From Merdiplasma sp905207905 (GTDB lineage Bacteria > Bacillota > Clostridia > Lachnospirales > Lachnospiraceae): a stretch of 33,490 bases of DNA. The position numbers were made by a program, and so were the translations under genes. Under the pieces are notes generated by a model. The model ran no database searches and had not been told where the DNA came from. It saw only the letters and a list, made by a program, of their open reading frames with translations. The stretch covers positions 1 to 33,490 of the forward strand of contig CABRXX010000026.1 of assembly GCA_902475025.1 (NCBI GenBank), given 5' to 3'. Shown one piece after another: positions 9,401 to 17,000 of the stretch; within the stretch, counting starts at the first letter, position 1, and the number at the start of each line of letters is the position of its first letter.

Positions 9401-9749
9401 GATGTATTATAATGACCAGCCGGCGGATTTGATCTTATACCAGGGATTGGCTAATCAGGCATTGGGAAAAACGAAGGAGGCGCTGAGCCGTTTTCATAAG
9501 CTGATTGATTACGGAGAAAAACATGTGTATGACGATGTGCGAATTGATTATTTTGCCGTTTCACTTCCGGATTTGCAGCTTTTTGAAGAGGATCTGAATA
9601 AGAGGAATCAGGCTCACTGCTATTATCTTATGGGACTTGGCAATTATGGACTTGGCAATTATCAGAAGGCCGGGGAATGTTATGGCCGGACATTAGAGCT
9701 GGATTGCAGCCATTTGGGAGCAATCCTTCACCGGAAATTATTAAAATAG
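6468..9749 (+). CDS. DUF5107 domain protein with C-terminal tetratricopeptide repeats
   Basis: This 1093-residue protein has no signal peptide and is probably cytoplasmic. Residues of about 20-340 form the DUF5107 region, with aromatic-rich stretches resembling a galactose-mutarotase-like beta-sandwich (LGGRIQRAYDKTNGYDF, GPWISGGIEFNWPQHH, WWANPAVPVND). A linker domain follows to about 450. From about 480 to the end there are repeated helical TPR units, such as LNNSYGMLLLRRGCFAESE, FNLGLSLWYQGREKEAYDAF and APYYLGNLFYDKKQYERAAK. The ribosome binding site AAAAGGAGG is strong. Proteins of this type usually sit beside sugar transporters, and a role in carbohydrate binding, epimerisation or hydrolysis is possible. 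The biochemical role is not known to me. Confidence 0.88.
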   Translation: MGHRTGQTEVWEEMISIPTYGVGEPDKNPMFMEKRVYQGSSGKVYPLPVIDKIYDEKRDQTYKAVFLENDYLKVMILPELGGRIQRAYDKTNGYDFVYYNEVIKPALVGLAGPWISGGIEFNWPQHHRPTTFSPVDYQWSQNEDGSCTVKCSEVDQMYGTKGTMMFTLYPDKAYIEIKGQLYNRTNLPQTFLWWANPAVPVNDYTQSIFPPDVHAVFDHGKRDVSKFPIATGVYYKHDYGEGVDISRYKNIPVPTSYMCYHSDYNFVGGYDYQKEAGILHIADHHISPGKKQWTWGCGDFGQAWDRNLTDENGPYIELMTGVFTDNQPDFTWLKPFEEKEFTQYFMPYKKAAQVKNASTEAVLGLEAEDGRIKLVVYATGVYPDAKVRLTAGDKVLYEKTATISPVEVLEDTVDWDGDKTALRLSVMDQTGREMLSYVPEAEKIEEIPEPAAPAKLPGDIMTCEELYLTGQHIEQYRHATYDPDPYYLEGLKRDPGDIRLNNSYGMLLLRRGCFAESEVYFRKAQERSTWRNPNPYDGEVSFNLGLSLWYQGREKEAYDAFYKATWSAAQQEMGFYYLAAIDCRAGEYEKALEHIERSISRNTENVKARGLKGLILETLGRKEEAAAWYEENLKKDGFDYISMIQYSALKQEKADPCLKLMADRVSTFMECAIDYGEAGFVKEAAGILTLCQKESPMLHYYEAYYASFFDKERMRKALEAGAQTDPAYCFPNKLEDILVLEFVMEENPKDGYAPYYLGNLFYDKKQYERAAKLWERAAAAKPQFPTVFRNLALAYYNKQKKPKEALACMEKAFVLNQKDARIFLELDQLHKKMGMKIEERLELFHKHMDVVEIRDDLYVEYVTMLNSLGRYQESYDLIMKRRFHPWEGGEGKITTQYAVALTQLGKCALENGEAARAVELLEQALVFPHNLGEGKLEGAKDNNIYYYLGLAKRELGQKEEAEECLLRASVGTEEPAGMMYYNDQPADLILYQGLANQALGKTKEALSRFHKLIDYGEKHVYDDVRIDYFAVSLPDLQLFEEDLNKRNQAHCYYLMGLGNYGLGNYQKAGECYGRTLELDCSHLGAILHRKLLK

Positions 9750-9806
9750 TTTCAAAGGCATGATACTGGCCCGGAGATGGATGGATCCCGGGCCACAACC
9801 CCCAGG

Positions 9807-9858
9807 GCTGTCAAAAAACAGAAAGAAATTTTCTTCTTCTATTTTTTGACAGCTTTTT
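9807..9858 (+). terminator. Rho-independent terminator after the DUF5107 gene
   Basis: The arms GCTGTCAAAAAA (9807-9818) and TTTTTTGACAGC (9842-9853) are a perfect 12-bp stem. The interior purine/pyrimidine stretch AGAAAGAAA/TTTTCTTCTTCT may extend the pairing. The tract TTTTT follows. It lies 58 bases after the stop codon. Confidence 0.85.
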
Positions 9859-9893
9859 CATGTCATAGAAAATTCCTTCCTATGAAACAAGAA

Positions 9894-9920
9894 TGTTTCG
9901 CAGGATTGCACTGTGGCGGA
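9894..9920 (+). repeat. Dispersed repeat core, copy 2
   Basis: This is the second copy of the element at 26-52, matching 26 of 27 bases. It lies just after the terminator of the DUF5107 gene and is preceded by a small GAAAC/GTTTC hairpin. Its role is unknown. Confidence 0.55.
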
Positions 9921-10099
9921 TTGGGTGTTACCAAAGGACTCCGACGGTACCCTTTCGGGTGATTTTTCTCCGAAAGCGAACATGTTTTCTGCGAAAAACA
10001 CACCGAAAATCCACCGGAGTTCGTATTTTACAACCCCCTTTTTTAAATTCTTTGGAAGAGAAAATTCCGAGAGTATGGGAACACTTTTTCTTCTAACCG

Positions 10100-10108
10100 T
10101 GTTATAAT
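10100..10108 (+). promoter_or_regulatory. Extended -10 promoter of the acetyltransferase gene
   Basis: TGTTATAAT is a perfect extended -10 (TG, one base, TATAAT). No good -35 lies 17 bases upstream, which extended -10 promoters tolerate. The predicted start is near 10115, about 37 bases before the chosen ATG. Confidence 0.6.
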
Positions 10109-10151
10109 CATTAAGAAATAAAAAGCTTGGGTGTGGGGGAAGGAGAAACTT

Positions 10152-10670
10152 ATGATAAAAGTTGAAGATTTGTCAGACATTTACGAGGTACGACGTCTTG
10201 GCAGGGCGGATGTGCCGGCAGTGCTGGCTTTGTGCCGGGGCAATCCACTATATTATGAATATTGTCCTCCGCGTCCTTCCAAGGAGGGGATTTTGCAGGA
10301 CATGAGCGCCTTGCCTGCGGGCAAGGGAAAAGAAGATAAATATTATCTGGGCTTTTTTTCCGGAGGAAACTTGGCGGCAGTGACGGATCTGATTCTTGGG
10401 TATCCAAAGAAGGGCACCGTATGGATCGGATTTTTTATGATGGATCAGGCTCTGCAGGGGCAGGGCAAGGGGAGCCGGATGATCGCTGAGGCATGCAGTT
10501 TTTTTAGTGAGCAGGGGTTTGAACGGGTGGAGCTGGCCTATGCAAGAGGAAATGAGCAGAGCAGTCATTTTTGGAGGAAGAATCAGTTTCTGGAGACTGG
10601 CCGACAGGTTTCCTGTGATGGTTTTACAGCAGTGGTGATGGGAAAATGGCTGGAAAAAAAGAGCAGTTAG
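10152..10670 (+). CDS. GNAT-family N-acetyltransferase
   Basis: This 172-residue soluble enzyme is predicted to transfer an acetyl group from acetyl-CoA to an amine. The acetyl-CoA loop is QGQGKGSRMI, preceded by the strand TVWIGFFMMD and followed by the usual FFSEQGFERVELAYARGNEQSSHFWRKNQF, where Asn and the FW pair mark the last motif. I chose the ATG at 10152 because AAGGAG lies 7 bases before it. A GTG at 10131 in the same frame would place that binding site inside the gene. The substrate cannot be told from sequence. It is followed closely, on the same strand, by the helicase gene. Confidence 0.9.
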   Translation: MIKVEDLSDIYEVRRLGRADVPAVLALCRGNPLYYEYCPPRPSKEGILQDMSALPAGKGKEDKYYLGFFSGGNLAAVTDLILGYPKKGTVWIGFFMMDQALQGQGKGSRMIAEACSFFSEQGFERVELAYARGNEQSSHFWRKNQFLETGRQVSCDGFTAVVMGKWLEKKSS

Positions 10671-10733
10671 AGATGGAGAGAAAGCGGGTAACACGGGTTA
10701 GCGCTGCAGAAGAATCAGGAAAGGAGCTTCCCT

Positions 10734-13103
10734 ATGAGTCAGGAGATACGGATTTCTGTGCGGAATCTGGTGGAATTTATTTTGCGTTCCGGAGATATTG
10801 ATAATCGGAGAGGCCCTATGGGCGATAAGGATGCCATGCTCCTTGGAGGGAAGCTGCACCGGAAGATTCAGGGGAAAATGGGAGCTAATTATCAGGCGGA
10901 AGTGTTCCTGTCTCAAAGTTTTGATATGGGAGAATTTGCAATCCGGGTGGAAGGCCGGGCGGACGGCATTATCCAGGAAGAAGAGGGGGCGGTGGTAGAC
11001 GAGATCAAGGGAATTTTCCGCAGCCTGGAATTTTTAAAGGAGCCGGTTTTGGTGCATCTGGCTCAGGCCAAGTGCTATGCCTACCTTTATGGGGCCGGCC
11101 AGGGGCTGGAAGACATGACGGTGCAGATGACCTACTGCAATCTGGAGACAGAGGAGATCAAACGGTTTCGGGAAAAATTTTCTCTGCAAGAGCTGGAAAT
11201 CTGGTTCTTTCAGGTGCTGGAGGAATATAAAAAATGGGCTTCCTGGCAGTTTCACTGGAAGGAAACGCGTAAGGCTTCCATCAAAGAGCTACAGTTTCCC
11301 TTTTCCTACCGGGAAGGGCAGCGGGATCTGGCGGCAGCGGTGTACCGCACCATTGCAAGAAAGAAAAAGCTGTTTATCCAGGCGCCTACGGGATCCGGCA
11401 AAACCATCTCTACCGTATTTCCGGCGGTAAAGGCAGTGGGTGAGGGGCTGGGCGATAAGATTTTTTATCTTACAGCCAAGACCATTGCCAGGACGGTGGC
11501 GGAGGAGGCCTTTTCCATTCTAAGGGGGCAGGGATTGCGGTATAAGGTGGTGACGCTCACTGCAAAGGAGAAGATCTGCCGCTGCCCGGAGGGAGAGTGC
11601 AATCCGCCAAGCTGTCCCTACGCTAAGGGACATTATGACCGGATCAATGATGCAGTGTTTGATATGATCACTACCCAGGAGGTTTTTGACAGAGCGGCGC
11701 TGGAGGCGCAGGCGGATCAGTGGATGGTATGTCCCTTTGAACTTTCGCTGGATGTATCGCTTTGGGTGGACGGAGTGATCTGTGATTATAATTATGTGTT
11801 CGATCCCAGAGCTCAGTTAAAACGTTTTTTTGCAGAAGGGGTAAAGGGAGACTATCTGTTTTTGATTGATGAGGCCCACAATCTGGTAGAGCGGGGCCGG
11901 GAGATGTTCAGTGCAAAACTTTATAAGGAAGATTTTCTGGCAGTGAAAGGAGCAGTGAAGGGGCACAGTTCCAGGCTTGCAAAGGCTTTGGAGCGATGCA
12001 ACCGGTATCTGTTGGGGCTGAAGCGGGAATGCGAAAATTATGAACTGCTGGAAAATATCGGCCTGTTTCCGGTGGCTCTGATGAATCTTTGCGGAGTGAT
12101 GGAAAAATTCATGGAAGAGTTTCACGAAGAGAATGACCAGGTGCTGGAACTGTATTTTCAGGTGAGAAGTTTTTTAGACATCAGTGATCGTCTGGATGAT
12201 TGCTATGTGATCTACAGCGAACTGGAGGCAGACGGCAGATTCAAATTAAAGCTTTACTGTGTGGATCCCTCCGTCAACCTTCAGGAATGTCTGGATAAGG
12301 GAAACAGCACCATTTATTTTTCCGCTACACTGCTGCCCATTGATTATTATAAAAGCCTGTTAAGCCGCTCCGGGGAGGATTATGCGGTGTATGCGGAGTC
12401 CTGTTTTGACAGGAGAAAGCAGCAGGTGCTGATTGGACAGGATACCAGCAGCCGTTATGCCAGCCGGGGGCCTGCAGAGTACCGGAAGATGGCAGAGTAC
12501 ATCCGAATGACTGTGGAGGCAAAGCAGGGAAACTATCTGGTGTTTTTTTCTTCCTACCGGATGATGGAGGATGTGGCGGAATGCTTTGAAAACGTGAAGC
12601 CGGAGAACACAGAAATACTGTGTCAGACCAGTCGTATGAGCGAGCTGCAGCGGGAAGAATTTCTGGAGACCTTTGCAGCGGGAAGGGAGACCAGTCTGGT
12701 AGGCTTCTGCGTGATGGGAAGCATTTTCGGTGAAGGAATTGATCTGAAAAAGGACCGGCTGATCGGTGCGGTGATTGTGGGCACCGGGCTGCCCCAGGTG
12801 TGCAATGAACGGGAGATTTTGAAAAACTACTATGATAAGAGGCAGAAGGACGGATTTCGCTATGCCTATCTGTGCCCCGGAATGAACAAGGTGCTTCAGG
12901 CGGCAGGACGGGTGATCCGTACAGAGGAGGACCGGGGAGTGATTCTGCTTTTGGATGAACGGTTCGGCCAGTATCAGTACCGGCAGATGTTTCCCAGAGA
13001 ATGGGCGGGCTGTCATTTTGGCACCAGCAGGACGATCCCGGATAAAATCCGGGCATTTTGGCAGGAGCAGGATGCTGCAGAAATCTTAAAGACGGATGGC
13101 TGA
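10734..13103 (+). CDS. XPD/DinG-type ATP-dependent DNA helicase with N-terminal nuclease-like domain
   Basis: This 789-residue protein has two parts. Residues of about 40-120 carry RecB/Cas4-like PD-(D/E)XK nuclease elements: GRADGI with Asp77, VDEIKG with Asp89, Glu90 and Lys92, and the later QAKCYAYLY helix. The rest is a superfamily 2 helicase with Walker A APTGSGKT (217-224), a cysteine group at about 282-294 plus Cys333 that fits the XPD iron-sulphur cluster, DEAH (379-382), and C-terminal motifs GSIFGEGIDL and QAAGRVIRT. It probably unwinds and processes damaged or structured DNA. AAAGGAG precedes the ATG. The gene is 63 bases behind the acetyltransferase and may be cotranscribed with it. 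Confidence 0.92.
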   Translation: MSQEIRISVRNLVEFILRSGDIDNRRGPMGDKDAMLLGGKLHRKIQGKMGANYQAEVFLSQSFDMGEFAIRVEGRADGIIQEEEGAVVDEIKGIFRSLEFLKEPVLVHLAQAKCYAYLYGAGQGLEDMTVQMTYCNLETEEIKRFREKFSLQELEIWFFQVLEEYKKWASWQFHWKETRKASIKELQFPFSYREGQRDLAAAVYRTIARKKKLFIQAPTGSGKTISTVFPAVKAVGEGLGDKIFYLTAKTIARTVAEEAFSILRGQGLRYKVVTLTAKEKICRCPEGECNPPSCPYAKGHYDRINDAVFDMITTQEVFDRAALEAQADQWMVCPFELSLDVSLWVDGVICDYNYVFDPRAQLKRFFAEGVKGDYLFLIDEAHNLVERGREMFSAKLYKEDFLAVKGAVKGHSSRLAKALERCNRYLLGLKRECENYELLENIGLFPVALMNLCGVMEKFMEEFHEENDQVLELYFQVRSFLDISDRLDDCYVIYSELEADGRFKLKLYCVDPSVNLQECLDKGNSTIYFSATLLPIDYYKSLLSRSGEDYAVYAESCFDRRKQQVLIGQDTSSRYASRGPAEYRKMAEYIRMTVEAKQGNYLVFFSSYRMMEDVAECFENVKPENTEILCQTSRMSELQREEFLETFAAGRETSLVGFCVMGSIFGEGIDLKKDRLIGAVIVGTGLPQVCNEREILKNYYDKRQKDGFRYAYLCPGMNKVLQAAGRVIRTEEDRGVILLLDERFGQYQYRQMFPREWAGCHFGTSRTIPDKIRAFWQEQDAAEILKTDG

Positions 13104-13149
13104 AAAGTACAGAGGGCCAAATTCCAGGGGGAATTTCCAGGGAGAATTC

Positions 13150-13178
13150 TTGTCAAGGCGGGCTTCTTATGATATAAA
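13150..13178 (+). promoter_or_regulatory. Sigma-A type promoter of the zinc-ribbon gene
   Basis: TTGTCA (13150-13155), a 17-base spacer, then TATAAA (13173-13178). An inverted repeat AAATTCC/GGAATTT at 13119-13136, just after the helicase stop, has no T-tract and is probably not a strong terminator. Confidence 0.65.
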
Positions 13179-13293
13179 TAATTTGTCGGAAAATAAAAGA
13201 AGATTTTGACATAGAGCAAATATAGAAATGAACGCGACAGACAGAAAGGAAAGTATGACAAGGGGTTTTTGATAACATCATACAAGGGAAGCA

Positions 13294-13899
13294 ATGTTTT
13301 GTGAGAAATGTGGCGCTGGGCTGCGGGAGGGGGACCGCTTCTGCAGTCAGTGTGGAGCGCCGGTGAAGGACGGATTGCCATTGCCTTCTGTTCCAGGAAA
13401 AGAAAAGGAGCAGGGGGAGGATGAAGAATATTTGGAGGAGGAAGATTACCTGGATGAGGAGGCAGATCAGGAGGATCTGCTGGAAACAGAGCCAGGCCGG
13501 TATTTGTTGCGGGAGGACTGGGAGACCGATGAGAATCCGGCAGATGCCAGGTTTGAAGGCGGCAGATCTGCCGGGGATACCAGAGAAAGGCAGGGAGCCA
13601 GAGGCGGAAGGCAGGGACAGGTTTATTATGATGAAAATCTGTATCGGGAATACAAGGGAAGGTATCGGGACAGTTTTTTGGAAAAGAAAGAGGATAAGTC
13701 CCATGCCATGCTGACGACAGTGACCATTCTGCTGGTGATGGCAGTGCTTGTGGCTGCTTTTATGATCCTGTTTTTCTTTATGACCAGAAGCCACCCCCAG
13801 GTACCGGAGGGGGATCCGGCAGGAATTGAGATTTTGTCAGAGGAAACCAGGATAGAGGAATGTCAGGAGATTTGGGATACGGAGACGATTCAAATATAA
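13294..13899 (+). CDS. Zinc-ribbon single-pass membrane protein
   Basis: This 201-residue protein begins with a zinc ribbon (Cys3, Cys6, Cys17 and Cys20, in CEKCGAG and FCSQCGAP). A long acidic, disordered-looking stretch follows (about residues 35-130, rich in Glu, Asp and Gly). One transmembrane helix lies at about 140-164 (TVTILLVMAVLVAAFMILFFF), and a short tail of about 35 residues should face outside. The ATG at 13294 follows AAGGGAAG. Proteins with an N-terminal zinc ribbon and one membrane helix are common in Clostridia and mostly uncharacterised. Its own promoter lies at 13150-13178. No enzymatic motif is seen. Confidence 0.8.
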   Translation: MFCEKCGAGLREGDRFCSQCGAPVKDGLPLPSVPGKEKEQGEDEEYLEEEDYLDEEADQEDLLETEPGRYLLREDWETDENPADARFEGGRSAGDTRERQGARGGRQGQVYYDENLYREYKGRYRDSFLEKKEDKSHAMLTTVTILLVMAVLVAAFMILFFFMTRSHPQVPEGDPAGIEILSEETRIEECQEIWDTETIQI

Positions 13900-14075
13900 A
13901 ATTTTCAAAAATCAGGCATCTATATTTATGTATCAGATAACTGCAGAGAGACGGGGATGTTGCAGCTTGGCTCAGGCAGTTCGTACATGATGATGATAGA
14001 TCACTCCGGGCAGAGGACTGTTCGGGATACACCAGAGTCTTAGAGCGGAAGCTCAAAAACAAGGAGGAAAAACCT

Positions 14076-17000
14076 ATGAGTAATGTTAGGCGAGTGTATG
14101 TAGAGAAAAAGGAGGCATTTGCAGGAGCAGCCAGAGATTTGACTCATGAAGTGCAAAGCTATCTGGGAGTACAGGGACTGGAGCAGATCCGGATTCTGAT
14201 CCGCTATGATGTGGAAAATATTTCAGATGAAGTATTTGCAGCAGCCTGCAAAACTGTTTTTTCAGAACCGCCGGTGGACACTTTGTATCAGGAAACTTTT
14301 CCAAGAGGGGAGCAGGACCGCACTTTCTCCGTGGAATTTTTGCCGGGTCAGTTTGACCAGAGGGCAGATTCTGCAGTACAGTGCGTGAAGTTCCTGAAAG
14401 AGGATGAAGAGCCCATTATCCGCTCAGCCACCACCTACTGTCTGGTGGGAAATGTCAGTGAGGACGAGTTTGCGGCCATTAAGAGCTACTGCATCAACCC
14501 GGTGGATTCCAGAGAGACCAACCTGGAAAAGCCGGAGACTCTGGTAACAAAATTTGAGGAACCGGAGGATGTGAAGGTGTTTGAAGGCTTTTTGGCGATG
14601 CCGGAAGAGGAACTGAAAGAGCTGTATGTCTCTTTGAATCTGGCTATGACCTTCAAAGATTTTCAGCATATCCAGCGCTATTTTGCAGAGGAAGAGCACC
14701 GGGATCCCACTGTGACGGAGATCCGGGTTTTGGATACCTACTGGTCTGACCATTGCCGTCACACTACTTTTTCTACAGAGTTAAAGAGCGTAACCTTTGA
14801 GGAGGGCTACTACAGAAAACCTCTGGAAGAGACGTATCAACAGTATCTCTCTGACCGGCAGGAGGTGTATCAGGGCCGGAAGGATAAGTTTGTCTGCCTG
14901 ATGGATCTGGCCCTTATGGCGATGAAGAAACTGAAAAAAGAAGGAAAGCTCCAGGATCAGGAGGAGTCGGATGAGATCAATGCCTGCAGCATTGTAGTGC
15001 CGGTGGAGATCGACGGAAAAACAGAGGAGTGGCTGGTGAACTTTAAAAATGAGACTCATAATCACCCCACAGAGATCGAACCCTTCGGAGGCGCTGCCAC
15101 CTGCCTTGGCGGAGCAATCCGGGATCCCCTGTCCGGACGGACTTACGTTTATCAGGCAATGCGTGTAACCGGAGCAGCTAATCCCACGGTGTCTGTGAAG
15201 GATACCTTAAAGGGAAAGATGCCTCAGAAGAAGCTGGTGCGGGAGGCTGCTCACGGCTACAGCTCCTATGGAAATCAGATCGGCCTGGCTACCGGGTATG
15301 TAAAAGAAATTTATCATCCCGATTATGTGGCAAAGCGGATGGAGATCGGCGCTGTTATGGGAGCGGCTCCCAGAAGTGCAGTGATTCGTGAGACCTCTGA
15401 TCCGGGAGATATCATTATCCTCCTGGGAGGAAGAACCGGCCGTGACGGTATCGGAGGCGCTACCGGCTCTTCCAAGGTACACACGGAGGCTTCCATTGAG
15501 GTCTGCGGTGCAGAGGTTCAGAAGGGAAATGCTCCCACGGAGCGGAAACTTCAGAGAATGTTCCGCCGTCCGGAGGTGAGCAGACTGATCAAAAAGTGCA
15601 ATGATTTTGGAGCGGGCGGCGTGTCGGTAGCCATCGGAGAGCTGGCAGACGGTCTGCAGATCTATCTGGACAAGGTGCCGAAAAAGTATGCGGGTCTGGA
15701 CGGAACTGAGATTGCCATTTCAGAGTCTCAGGAGCGGATGGCTGTGGTGGTAGCGCCCAAAGATGTGGAAGAATTTTTGCAATACGCCCATGAGGAGAAT
15801 CTGGAGGCTGTGGAAGTGGCAGTGGTGACGGAGGATCCCAGACTGGTGCTGATCTGGAGAGACAAGGAAGTGGTGAACATTTCCAGAGCCTTCCTGGATA
15901 CCAATGGCGCTCATCAGGAGACCTCTGTGGCAGTGGAGCTTCCCTCCCAGGAGGAGAAGTATTTCAAGAAAACGCCTCTTTCCGTGGATGAGGTAAAAGG
16001 AAAATGGCTGGAGACGCTGGCTGACTTAAACTGCTGTTCCCAGAAGGGGCTGGTGGAGATGTTTGACAGTTCCATCGGAGCCGGTTCTGTGCTGATGCCC
16101 TACGGCGGGAAATATCAGCTCACAGAGACCCAGGCTATGGTAGCCAAACTTCCGGTGCTGAAAGGACACACAGATACGGTGACGATGATGAGCTACGGCT
16201 TTGATCCCTATCTGTCCAGTTGGAGCCCCTATCATGGCGCTGTGTATGCAGTGTTGGAGTCCATGGCCAGGATCGTGGCTAACGGCGGCGATTACAGAAA
16301 GATCCGTTTTACCTTCCAGGAGTATTTCAGAAGAATGACTCAGGAACCTTCCAGATGGAGTCAGCCGTTTGCAGCCCTGCTGGGAGCTTATGCGGCTCAG
16401 ATAAAATTTGGCCTGCCTTCCATCGGAGGAAAGGACAGTATGTCCGGCAGCTTTAATGAGATTGATGTTCCACCTACCCTGGTATCCTTTGCAGTGGATG
16501 TAAATACTTATCAGAACATCGTCTCACCGGAGCTGAAAAAAGCAGGAAGCAAGCTGGTGGTTCTTAGAATCGAAAAAGACGAGTATGACCTTCCGGTTTA
16601 TGAGCAGGTGATGGATCAGTACGGAAAGTTCTTTGAGGATGTGAAGGTAGGAAGAATCCTTTCCGCGTATGCTCTGGACGGCAAGGGCCTGGCAGCTGCT
16701 GTCAGCAAGATGGCCTTTGGAAACGGCATGGGCGTCAAGATCGAGCACAATGTGGCGCCGGAGGATCTCTTCGCAGCAGGATTCGGTGATATTGTAGCTG
16801 AGGTGCCGGAGGACAAGGTTGGAGAGCTGGCTATCACCTACACCCTGGTGGGTGAGGTGACCGATAAGGCGGCTCTGCAGTACTCCTATCTTTCCATTCC
16901 GCTGGAAGATGCGCTGAATGCATGGACCGGAACCCTGGAGAAGGTGTTCCGCACCCGTTCCCAGGAGGCAGAATCCGCTGCTTCCGCAGTTGGCATTATT

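Larger units (their letters stand above)
9750..10151. other. Intergenic region with terminator, dispersed repeat and promoter
   Basis: Four hundred bases without a supported gene. In order they hold the terminator of the DUF5107 gene (9807-9858), the second copy of the dispersed repeat (9894-9920), and a short hairpin ACCCTTTCGGGT (9949-9960). After some T-rich and A-rich sequence there is an extended -10 promoter (10100-10108) for the acetyltransferase gene. Short open frames across this segment have no ribosome binding sites. Confidence 0.6.

Noticed and set aside
9777..10107. Short open frames in the acetyltransferase leader
   Set aside because: They have no ribosome binding sites, overlap the terminator and the dispersed repeat, and show no domain. 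Repeat-derived frames are more likely.
10131..10151. GTG start for the acetyltransferase
   Set aside because: The AAGGAG ribosome binding site lies between this GTG and the ATG at 10152, so it serves the ATG.
12325..13056. Minus-strand open frames opposite the helicase gene
   Set aside because: Composition is typical of antisense shadows (Pro/Ser/His-rich), and helicase motifs run through the same DNA on the plus strand.
10734..13103. Part of a defence island
   Set aside because: The nuclease-helicase alone is not enough. Neighbours are an acetyltransferase, a zinc-ribbon protein and purL, with no phage, toxin or defence partner.
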